From positions 62,001 to 126,000 of the forward strand of contig JAOUBX010000002.1 in assembly GCA_029860075.1 (NCBI GenBank): 64,000 nt of DNA, written 5' to 3'. Source of the stretch: Deltaproteobacteria bacterium (GTDB lineage: Bacteria; Desulfobacterota; JADFVX01). Shown here piece by piece: positions 36,572 through 44,647 of the stretch. Position numbers and translations under genes: made by a program. The notes beneath the pieces are model-generated. The model saw nothing but the letters and a program-made list of their open reading frames with translations, was not told the origin of the DNA and ran no database searches. The stretch's first letter is position 1. Each line of letters begins with the position of its first letter.

Positions 36572-37081
36572 CTATTTAAGTTCAGATACAGCTACCATAT
36601 AGTTTTTGCCGTAATATTTTGCGCATTTGGGACATGTCGTATAGAAAAAAAAGGTTTTTTTTACTTCTTTACCTTTACTTTTGACAAATTTTTCCATTTC
36701 TTTTTCCCACTTGGGTGCATTCTTATAGGGCCCCTCAAAAACCTTTGTCAGGAAGTCTCCCGTCATATGCACCATTTCCTCTCCGGGAACATCTTTAGTC
36801 ACAGAAAAATAATGTTCGCCAGTCCAGGCGGAGGGGTCATAAGATAAAACAATAAACTCATCTTCACGCTTTGCATTTGCTTTTTCAATGGCACTAAATG
36901 TTTTAGGAAATACAGAACCCATATTAATGGGAATATGAAAAATACTTCTGGTTTTTGCCTTAAGGAATAATTTTTCTTTAAAGTGAAGATCTTGCTCATC
37001 CCATCCAGCCCTTTTGAACCTTGGACAGCAATGGGTCGGATTGTCACTCATATCGTACTTTGGCAGAGCATTTATTTCCAT
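36572..37081 (-). CDS. Conserved hypothetical protein (hydrolase-like annotation class)
   Basis: 169 residues, soluble. The opening NPTHCCPRFKRAGWDE motif is characteristic of a widespread uncharacterised family often labelled as hydrolase without proof. A second Cys pair (TTCPKCAKYYGKN) near the C-terminus, with the first Cys pair, could bind a metal. AGGTGA precedes the ATG. It stands alone, with repeats on both sides. The function is unknown. Confidence 0.7.
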   Translation of the reverse strand: MEINALPKYDMSDNPTHCCPRFKRAGWDEQDLHFKEKLFLKAKTRSIFHIPINMGSVFPKTFSAIEKANAKREDEFIVLSYDPSAWTGEHYFSVTKDVPGEEMVHMTGDFLTKVFEGPYKNAPKWEKEMEKFVKSKGKEVKKTFFFYTTCPKCAKYYGKNYMVAVSELK

Positions 37082-37204
37082 TTCACCTATCTCTATTAAG
37101 AAATACCCTTTACTATAAGTGTAGCAAAAGATGCCACTTTGTAAATAGTCCTGCTCATTTCTATAGCTCCCTTTAAAAAAACTTATAAATTACTGGGATA
37201 CATC

Positions 37205-37462
37205 CGAATGGCACTAAGTTAAGCACTATTATTATAAAAACGGCACCCTCCAAGCCTCTACTATTAACAGGGCAACTTGAATTGTTGCATCCTCAATATT
37301 GTCATTCCCGCATTGTTTTAGCGGGAATCCGGTTTTTAATTGTTATGGATACCCGATAAAAGACTATGGCCATGACACATGTTAATTGCCATTGCCAACT
37401 TATTAATACAGGGGCAGGGTATTGATAATGCATGCTAAATACCCTTAACTTAGTGCCATTCG
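37205..37462. mobile_element. MITE with perfect 19-bp inverted ends and 9-bp target duplication
   Basis: CGAATGGCACTAAGTTAAG at 37205-37223 is exactly repeated in inverse at 37444-37462. The direct repeat GGATACATC flanks both sides (37196-37204, 37463-37471). The 258-bp body has no ORF and contains a GTCATTCCCGC...GCGGGAATCC hairpin. The build fits a non-autonomous transposable element mobilised by a transposase elsewhere; the family is not assigned. A degenerate single end (CGAATTTCACTAAC) appears near 46985. Confidence 0.85.
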
Positions 37463-37571
37463 GGATACATCCCTTAAAGAAGTTCTCTTTAAGAACATTA
37501 GCTGTTATTCCGTAATGATGAAGTTTGAAATAGATTAGAAAAAACAAGGTCACCCCCCCTCTTGGCAGTGA

Positions 37572-38483
37572 TTATTTATGGCGCCTCTTTTTAGCCAGAG
37601 AAGCCTCTGCCTCTGCCATCATCTCTTCGATGGTCTGGGGGTGTTCGGGATCATAGGTAACGATTTCGGCATTGAGGGCAAGCCTGAAGCCGAGAACCCT
37701 TTGTGAATTAAATATATGAAGGTTGTCCTTAAGTCTTGCATGAATTGTCGAACTGCTGTCAACAGCCGCCCCTACGGCGAGGCCGGCAAATTCGAGGTTT
37801 TCCAGATAGGCGAGGATATCGGCTCCCCGGAAGGAGTGACGAAGAATGGTTGCCGTTTCTCTTAGCACCTTTTCCACACCGATCTGCCCCAGCTTTTCCA
37901 TACGATCTTCCATTTCATCGATTTCAACAAAAATGAAGAAGCGCTTTTTCTTGTATCTTTCGGCTACTCTCAATTCCTGTTTAGCCATCATCATAAAACC
38001 GCGCCTGCTGAAAAGACCGGTAACACCTTCAAGAAGCACCATGTTAAGATTACGCTGTCTCAAGTGGTGGGATTTTATGGAAAGATTAACCGACTTGCTT
38101 ATAAGCTTTTTATCAAGACTCCCTTTAACAAGGTAATCTTCGGCGCCTATTTTTGACGCTTCCACGCCAAGGTACTCGTCACTTTCATCAACAAGGGCAA
38201 TAATAGCGAAGGGTTTATTAAGATCAACGGCGGGGGCAATGAGATTTTCCAGGGACTTGAGGCCCGCCAGGGAGAGATTAAAAACAACGAGATCGATGTA
38301 TTCCCTATGAATGATCAGATCGGCTTCTTCGAAACTCTTTGCCAGGAAAAGCTCGTAATGATTTTCAGGACCTTTCAGGAGGTCCATCATCATCTTTGCA
38401 TCTTCATCCTTTTCTTCAAGCAAGAGGATACTGAGGTGTGATAAATCACCATGATCTGTTTTATATATTTCCCTTAAATCCAC
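37572..38483 (-). CDS. Degenerate receiver-GGDEF protein
   Basis: 303 residues, GTG start with AGGTGA upstream. Residues about 17-135 have a receiver fold, but the acceptor Asp is replaced (LVVFNLSLAG). Residues about 150-300 look like a diguanylate cyclase domain (GVTGLFSRRGFMM), but the GG[DE]EF signature is reduced to ENLEFAG. Neither phosphorylation nor cyclase activity is expected. A structural or ligand-binding role (for example binding GTP or c-di-GMP, or docking) is more likely. It follows the hybrid kinase gene by 85 nt on the same strand. Confidence 0.75.
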   Translation of the reverse strand: MDLREIYKTDHGDLSHLSILLLEEKDEDAKMMMDLLKGPENHYELFLAKSFEEADLIIHREYIDLVVFNLSLAGLKSLENLIAPAVDLNKPFAIIALVDESDEYLGVEASKIGAEDYLVKGSLDKKLISKSVNLSIKSHHLRQRNLNMVLLEGVTGLFSRRGFMMMAKQELRVAERYKKKRFFIFVEIDEMEDRMEKLGQIGVEKVLRETATILRHSFRGADILAYLENLEFAGLAVGAAVDSSSTIHARLKDNLHIFNSQRVLGFRLALNAEIVTYDPEHPQTIEEMMAEAEASLAKKRRHK

Positions 38484-38568
38484 AAGCTCACCTGTTTATT
38501 ATTTGAAAAACAATCTGCCCCTCTATTGAAAATTACTCCCAAAAAACCGCCATGTCAAGGTAAAGTAC

Positions 38569-41500
38569 CTACCTCTTCTTTTTCATATTTCTCTCAATTT
38601 TTTCGATAAGCCGGCTTTTGGTAAACGGTTTATGAAGAGAATCGCAAAAACCATAGCTTTTATAATTTGCCATAACGGCATCGTCCGAATATCCGCTGCA
38701 CACAATGGCCCTTACCCGGGGATCGATAGCTTTCAGCTTTTTAATGGTCTCCACTCCTCCCATGCCTCCCGGTATGGTTAGATCGGCAACGACAAGATCA
38801 AAGGGCGTTCCTTTTTTTAAGGCATTTTTATATGTTTTTATTGCCTTGCTCCCGTCATCAACATGGCTTACCTTAAAGCCCGTTTTCAAAAGGCTCATTT
38901 TAAAGGCATTGACAACAATATCCTCATCCTCAAGAAGAAGAATACTTCCACTGCCGGAAATGCTCTTTTGAGGCTGAACCTTTTTAAGCGCTTTTGCCCT
39001 CCCGTCAGATGCGGGGAGATAAATATAAAATACCGTCCCCTCGCCTTTTTTTGATTCTACCCCTATATGCCCCTTATGCCTTTTGATAATCGTATAGGAA
39101 GTGGCAAGACCGAGACCGCTCCCAATCCCTTTTGTCGTAAAGTAGGGATCGAATATGCGGGACAGATTCTCTTCGGCGATCCCCTCCCCCCGGTCTTTAA
39201 TCGCTATCATTATGTAGCGTCCCTCAGGCAGAGGCAATATGGAATGAGAGGATATTTTTACATTTTTCGCCGACAGATTTATCTCCCCGCCATGCGGCAT
39301 GGCCTGTTTGGCATTGATAAGGATATTATTCAATACCTGGCTGATTTGTCCTGCATCTATTTTTGCATTCCTCAGATCATGAGCAATATGAGTTCGCCTT
39401 CTTACATTAGAACCTCTTAAAGTAAAGGAAACCGTTTCCCTTAACAAATCGCTTACAGAAGCAAGCTTGATAATGGGCGCTCCGCCTTTGGAAAAGGTAA
39501 GCAACTGCCTGGCGAGATCGATGGCCCTCATGGCTGATGATTCAGCATAGATGATAGACTGTAAAATATCCTCATCACCAGGAATGTCCTCATTGAGATA
39601 TTCCTTGAGGACTTCTATATTAGCGAGCACACCGGTAAGAATGTTGTTAAAATCATGGGCAATCCCTCCTGCCAGCAACCCAAGCGACTCCAGTCGCCCT
39701 GCCTTCAAGAGTTCCTCCTCTATACGTTTTTTTTCTGTAATATCCGTATGGGAACCTGCAAAACGGGTCGCCTTTCCATGGTCATCTCTTACACTGGCGC
39801 CTCTGGCCAATACCCAGCGGTAAGCTCCATCTTTATGGCGCAGCCTGTATTCCGTTTCATAAAAAGGGGTTTCCCCTTTAAAATGGGCTTCAATATCACC
39901 CATAACCCGATCATAATCATCACGATGAATACGGTTTTCCCAGGCTTCCATAATATTAGGAATTTCCCCCTCGTCATAACCTATTATCGCTTTCCAGCGT
40001 GGAGAATAATAAACTTCATTCGTCTCCAGGTTCCTGTCCCAAAGACCGTCATTGGAACCTTCCATAGCCAGGGCATAACGCTCTTCACTCACTTTCAGAG
40101 CTTCTTCAATTCTCAACCGGGAGATTGCGCTGCCGATTTGCGAAGCAATCGTTTCGAGGGCGATGCGACTATGTTCAGGAACAGTCTCCAGAGTGCGGGA
40201 TGATATGATAAGACAGGCAATGACCCTTTTCTTATGCACCACGGGAAGAATGGCTATCGCTTTAAGTCCTTCATTGAAGCGCACATCATCCCGGGCTATT
40301 CCAAGGTCATTATACCTTGCATATATTGCCTTACCTTCCATCACCAGATGTGCCTTTCCGGAATCGGCATCGTAATGGGAGACCTTCTCTATAAAGGCAG
40401 ATGAAAGCCCCTTCTTAACTCTCAGGTTAAGCACGCCCGTTGCCAGGTCCACGAGATAGACCCCTCCCGAATCCATCCCCGCAATTTCCAGCGCAAACTC
40501 AAGACAAAGACGCAAGCCTTCTTCCAGGCTTCCCGTTGCACTCAGATAAAAAGCAAGTTTACGCTGGGCAAGGATCAAATTTTCCGCCTTCTTTATGTCC
40601 GTAATATCCAGCAGCGTTCCAACCATATTTACAGGTTCACCACTCTCGTTTCTGAAAACTTCACCCTGGGCCAGAACGCTCCTCTCGGACCTGTCCTTTC
40701 TCAGGATCCTGAATTCCGTTTTATAGTTTTTTTTACCTTCCAGGGTATTAGTTATATCTTTAAGAACTCTCTCCCGATCCTCTTCATGCAAGGCGCTTAA
40801 GAAAAAATCATAGGTAGGATCTATCTCTCCCGGCTCATAACCGAATATGCGGAATTGTTCATCGGACCACACTTCCGTACCCATTTTAATATTCCAGTCC
40901 CAGCTGCCAAGGTGGCTTATTTTCTGTGCCTTTTTCAGGTTTTGCTCACTTTCCTTGAGCGCTTTTTCCGCCTTCTCACGGTCTGCAATATCTTTTTCAA
41001 GATGATTGAGAAGCACAAGGTTGCCAAGGGCAGCCGTAATACGTTCGCCTATATCGGCAAACAATTTTTTTTCATCTGAACTCCACTGCCGCTCATGGGA
41101 ACATTGATGCATGCCGAGAATCCAGGCTTTGTCTCTCGCCGGCTTTAATGTCATGGCCATATGGGACCTGACATGAAACCGGCTGGAATCCTTTTCAGAA
41201 AAGTGGTGTATAAGAGGCCCTTTTTTACTGATAAGCTTCCTCATGAGCGAAGCCGTCGGCGCATTCATGGGACCCTCCATACCGGCTGCCAGGGCGCCCG
41301 GATATTCAGGATTTGTCGCTTCTACGGGAACCTTGAATGTAGACGCATCAGGATCACAGGGATACATGAGAAATACCCGGTCTGACCGGAAAATATGGAG
41401 CATTTCCCGGGCGGCCTTTTGCAAGGTATCATAAATATCTGTTGAGCCGGATAGCGCCTTATTCACCCGGTTAAGGCTTTCAAAATATTTCTTGCGCTCT

Positions 41501-42765
41501 TTAATTTCCGTCTCTGCCCGCTTGCGACCGGTAATATCCAGGGTTTGAGAAAGGAGGTGCAACGGCTCGCCCTTATCATTTCGAAGCAGTGATATGGTAA
41601 CCGATACCCATATGGTCCGACCATCTTTACGAAGATATCTTTTCTCAACAGTGGTCCTGTCTATTTCTCCCGACAGCAGTCTTTCCAGATACTGTGCTCC
41701 CGAATGAAGATCATCAGCATGGCTGATATCATGGAAGGTTTTAGACTGCAGTTCTTTTTCCGAATAACCGAGCATCCTGCAAAAGGACCGGTTAACCTTG
41801 ATGAACTGCCCAACGGGACTGATGAGCGACATGCCCATAGCTGAATCGGTAAAAGCCCTTCTAAATTTTTCTTCACTCTCTCTAAGAGCCTCTTCAGCTT
41901 TTTTCCGCTTCGTCACATCACGGGCGATCCCTTCAACAGCCCTGATTTTGCCATGCTTGCAAAATACAGGGAGATCATTAATCTCCAGGATACAAACGGC
42001 GCCGTCTTTTCGAAACATTTCCACCTCGAAGGGAGGCGGCTTTTCTCCTTTAAGACTCAGGTCGGCATATCCGGAGATATCCCTGTTAATAGGATTTTCA
42101 GTAAAACACTCTTTAATAGAGTCTATAAACTCTTCCTGTGAATAACCGAGAATTTTTTTTACGGATGGACTGACGTAGGTAAACTCTTTATCGGCATTAT
42201 AGGAATAAAAGATATGATCATTGCCAAGCCCCTCAATGAGCCGATAGTACCTCTCCTCCTTATCTTCGAGAAGAATACGTTTTTCCTCCAGTTCCTTCAC
42301 TTTTTTTATGAGCCTTTTTGTAAGACTTTCATTATGCATATGCCCCGGCTTTATCCCCTCTCCGTCAGGATGGCCGGGGGCATGAATCCGCTCATTTTTG
42401 CATTCGTCAATTAGCCTGCCGATAGTCTCTATAAACTCGTCAGTCTCTGTCGATTTAACAATGAAGGCTGAAGCGCCAAGAGCAAGGGCAAGGTTTTCAT
42501 CTTCAGGGTCTGTAAAGGTTGAAGAATAAAATATAAAGAGGATCTCCCTGAGACGCTCATCGGTTTTAATGGCCCGACAGAGTTCAAAACCATCCATGAC
42601 GGGCATGAGAATATCGGATACAATTATGTCAGGCATTGACTGACGCGCCTTTTCAAGCGCTTCACCGCCGTGGGAAGCTAAATCGACACTATAGCCTGCC
42701 GAATTGAGGATACTCTCCTGTAAAGTCCGGAAATACTCGCTGTCATCGACAATGAGAATTTTCAT
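38569..42765 (-). CDS. Hybrid histidine kinase with receivers at both ends
   Basis: 1398 residues from ATG at 42765 (AAGG upstream; GTG one codon earlier is less likely). Order: receiver 1 (about 2-120, acceptor near residue 51 in VSDILMPVMDG), PAS (about 170-290), PAS (295-415), GAF (430-590), PAS (610-730), GAF (735-880), PAS (890-1010), kinase core with AGGIAHDFNNILTG, ATPase (GSGLGLATSY), and receiver 2 (about 1275-1395, DLVVADLTIPGG, LHKPF). No membrane segment, so cytoplasmic. The HDFNN core places it in a different kinase class from the array at 4-20 kb. The first PAS resembles that of the kinase at 12751. The downstream degenerate receiver-GGDEF gene is probably co-transcribed. Confidence 0.92.
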   Translation of the reverse strand: MKILIVDDSEYFRTLQESILNSAGYSVDLASHGGEALEKARQSMPDIIVSDILMPVMDGFELCRAIKTDERLREILFIFYSSTFTDPEDENLALALGASAFIVKSTETDEFIETIGRLIDECKNERIHAPGHPDGEGIKPGHMHNESLTKRLIKKVKELEEKRILLEDKEERYYRLIEGLGNDHIFYSYNADKEFTYVSPSVKKILGYSQEEFIDSIKECFTENPINRDISGYADLSLKGEKPPPFEVEMFRKDGAVCILEINDLPVFCKHGKIRAVEGIARDVTKRKKAEEALRESEEKFRRAFTDSAMGMSLISPVGQFIKVNRSFCRMLGYSEKELQSKTFHDISHADDLHSGAQYLERLLSGEIDRTTVEKRYLRKDGRTIWVSVTISLLRNDKGEPLHLLSQTLDITGRKRAETEIKERKKYFESLNRVNKALSGSTDIYDTLQKAAREMLHIFRSDRVFLMYPCDPDASTFKVPVEATNPEYPGALAAGMEGPMNAPTASLMRKLISKKGPLIHHFSEKDSSRFHVRSHMAMTLKPARDKAWILGMHQCSHERQWSSDEKKLFADIGERITAALGNLVLLNHLEKDIADREKAEKALKESEQNLKKAQKISHLGSWDWNIKMGTEVWSDEQFRIFGYEPGEIDPTYDFFLSALHEEDRERVLKDITNTLEGKKNYKTEFRILRKDRSERSVLAQGEVFRNESGEPVNMVGTLLDITDIKKAENLILAQRKLAFYLSATGSLEEGLRLCLEFALEIAGMDSGGVYLVDLATGVLNLRVKKGLSSAFIEKVSHYDADSGKAHLVMEGKAIYARYNDLGIARDDVRFNEGLKAIAILPVVHKKRVIACLIISSRTLETVPEHSRIALETIASQIGSAISRLRIEEALKVSEERYALAMEGSNDGLWDRNLETNEVYYSPRWKAIIGYDEGEIPNIMEAWENRIHRDDYDRVMGDIEAHFKGETPFYETEYRLRHKDGAYRWVLARGASVRDDHGKATRFAGSHTDITEKKRIEEELLKAGRLESLGLLAGGIAHDFNNILTGVLANIEVLKEYLNEDIPGDEDILQSIIYAESSAMRAIDLARQLLTFSKGGAPIIKLASVSDLLRETVSFTLRGSNVRRRTHIAHDLRNAKIDAGQISQVLNNILINAKQAMPHGGEINLSAKNVKISSHSILPLPEGRYIMIAIKDRGEGIAEENLSRIFDPYFTTKGIGSGLGLATSYTIIKRHKGHIGVESKKGEGTVFYIYLPASDGRAKALKKVQPQKSISGSGSILLLEDEDIVVNAFKMSLLKTGFKVSHVDDGSKAIKTYKNALKKGTPFDLVVADLTIPGGMGGVETIKKLKAIDPRVRAIVCSGYSDDAVMANYKSYGFCDSLHKPFTKSRLIEKIERNMKKKR

Positions 42766-43090
42766 CACACCTTCTTATAAAAAGTTAAGAATAAACGGAA
42801 GAAACAACTTTAAGGCCCTTAATATGGAAGGGACTAAAAAAACAGAATGTCGCTATCAGCACGCTGCTTAAGAGTGGTTTAAGGGCAGTGGAAGAAGTCC
42901 CCTGTTTTCGATACCTCACAACACCAAGCCACCCCAACAAAGCTAATTGCCGTGATCATATCGAATATGTACCTAAGAGACAAGTCAAATTTGACATAAC
43001 TGGAAAAAATCACCTCCGGCATTGCTGTAGTGAAAATGCCGGGCCGGCTTTTCTTTTTTGTCTCTCCTTGATAAATGAGAGTGTTAAAGG
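42766..43090. other. Intergenic region between the tandem-Cache gene and the hybrid kinase gene
   Basis: 325 nt. It should contain the promoter of the hybrid kinase gene, but no clear match was found. A hairpin CCGGCATT / AATGCCGG (43016-43042) followed by a T-rich tract could end plus-strand transcripts. On the minus strand, CTCTC...GAGAG just after the tandem-Cache stop is a weak hairpin. Confidence 0.45.
43016..43059 (+). terminator. Terminator-like hairpin
   Basis: Stem CCGGCATT / AATGCCGG with an 11-nt loop, then GCCGGC and TTTTCTTTTTT. No plus-strand gene upstream is credible, so its role is unclear. Confidence 0.35.
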
Positions 43091-44626
43091 TCAAGCCCCC
43101 TTCCTCTGCCTTTCAACCGCTTTCCGCAACTCCCTCACCTCATCTGCCGAAAGCTCGGCCTTTTCAGCAAGTGCTTTAATCTCCTTTGCCATCTCCCTGA
43201 CAAGAGCGGCATCGTCCTGAGCCTCCTCTTTTTCGGTGGCTCTGTAAAAGGCGATAAGTTTTGCCTGCTCCCGGGCAACGGCCCTGCATATTTCCCTGGC
43301 CATCTCCGCTACGCCGTCCACATTGTCACCCTTATTTACCGCAGGTGGGGGATCGGCTTCAGCTCCACTGTCTGCCTCATCGTCGGCCAAAGCCGCATTT
43401 TTTTCCTTTAATTCAGTGGCGCCCCCCTTTGAGGTATAACGGTCGATGTAAACCAGCGCCGCAATAGCAAGGAGTGTCATAACAATAAAAACAACCGATA
43501 TTTTGACAATAAGCCCCGTCATATGCTTCTTCATTTGTGACGTTCTTTTCTCGACAGCCTTGTCAATGTCATCTATATACTTTCCCGTACCGACGATCCA
43601 GCCGAGCGGTTTATAGAGGCGTACGTAAGAGAGCTTGGGCTTGTCTCTCACGAGCCCCCTTTCCGTCGGCTTATCGGCACGGTAGGAAAGGAAGGCATCT
43701 CCACGCTCCTTGCAAATACGCACTGCTGCCACGAAACGGTTCTCCTTTGTCCCCTCTATGGTGTTGAAACGCTCGCTGTCAAGCGGCTTATTGTTGCGGC
43801 CCGGATCTACGGGATGCATGATCATCGTCGGGAAGGGCTCCCCCATGTCGGTAATCCAGAAATAACCGACGCCGTTGTCATACCTGATGGCCCTCATATC
43901 GTCCTTTATCTTGGCTTTCATATCGGCCATCGCTTCATCCACATACTTTCCCGTCCCCAGTACCCAGTTCCACTTCTTAAAAAGCCTCACATAGGATATC
44001 TTGGGGACGTCCGTAACAAGGCCGTCCGACGTTGGTTTGGGCCAGACGTAATCAATGAATCCATCTCCCTTTTTAAGGCTTACGTCACGGGCGGCAACGA
44101 AGAGATTTTCGTTTTTACCCATTGCGCAGTTGTATTTTTCATCGTCCAGTACCTTTCCGTTAAGGGAAGGCATGGTTGGATGCATCACCATTCGCGGAAA
44201 AGGAGTTGCCGTATCGTTGATCCATACATACCCTGTACCACTATCGAAGCGAATCTCCTCACCTATCTCCTCTTTTGCCAGTTTCTTCGCCCTTTCCAGG
44301 GAAAGTTCTCCTTTTTCGTAGCGTTTCATATAGCTTTTAAGGTGTCCCTCGGCAATATCTACAATGCTCTTTAACTGGCGGCCGTAGACCTTTTCGATAT
44401 ATTGGCGGTCCATGGCCTGCCTGTAATTTGAATCTATCATGGAAATAACCATATCCACATGGTTTTTGAGGTCGCTTTTGACCTTGTGCATGGCCTCTTC
44501 CCGGTACTCGACTATCTCCTTGTCCCCGTCCGATTTTATATTGACTATTACCGTCATGAGCAGCACCAGCTGGCAAACAACGAGAATAAAGATGGCTGCA
44601 AGACCGAATTTAAACATATTTGTCAT
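43091..44626 (-). CDS. Membrane protein with tandem sCache_2 domains and no output domain
   Basis: 511 residues. TM1 is at about 8-29. The periplasmic part has two sCache_2 repeats (about 108-232 and 240-353). Each has GYxWI, a MHP motif (VMHPTMP, IMHPVDP), a SYVRL(F/Y)K stretch and a closing GTGKY(V/I)D. TM2 is at about 371-394. The cytoplasmic tail (395-511) is charged and mostly helical, with no methyl-accepting, kinase, cyclase or phosphatase domain. Family members bind small organic acids. It starts 21 nt after the Cache-pLGIC gene with AAAGGAG upstream, so the two form an operon. The tail may contact a partner; assembly with the channel is inference. Confidence 0.88.
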   Translation of the reverse strand: MTNMFKFGLAAIFILVVCQLVLLMTVIVNIKSDGDKEIVEYREEAMHKVKSDLKNHVDMVISMIDSNYRQAMDRQYIEKVYGRQLKSIVDIAEGHLKSYMKRYEKGELSLERAKKLAKEEIGEEIRFDSGTGYVWINDTATPFPRMVMHPTMPSLNGKVLDDEKYNCAMGKNENLFVAARDVSLKKGDGFIDYVWPKPTSDGLVTDVPKISYVRLFKKWNWVLGTGKYVDEAMADMKAKIKDDMRAIRYDNGVGYFWITDMGEPFPTMIMHPVDPGRNNKPLDSERFNTIEGTKENRFVAAVRICKERGDAFLSYRADKPTERGLVRDKPKLSYVRLYKPLGWIVGTGKYIDDIDKAVEKRTSQMKKHMTGLIVKISVVFIVMTLLAIAALVYIDRYTSKGGATELKEKNAALADDEADSGAEADPPPAVNKGDNVDGVAEMAREICRAVAREQAKLIAFYRATEKEEAQDDAALVREMAKEIKALAEKAELSADEVRELRKAVERQRKGA

Positions 44627-44647
44627 ATCAATAAATCTCCTTTCCCG

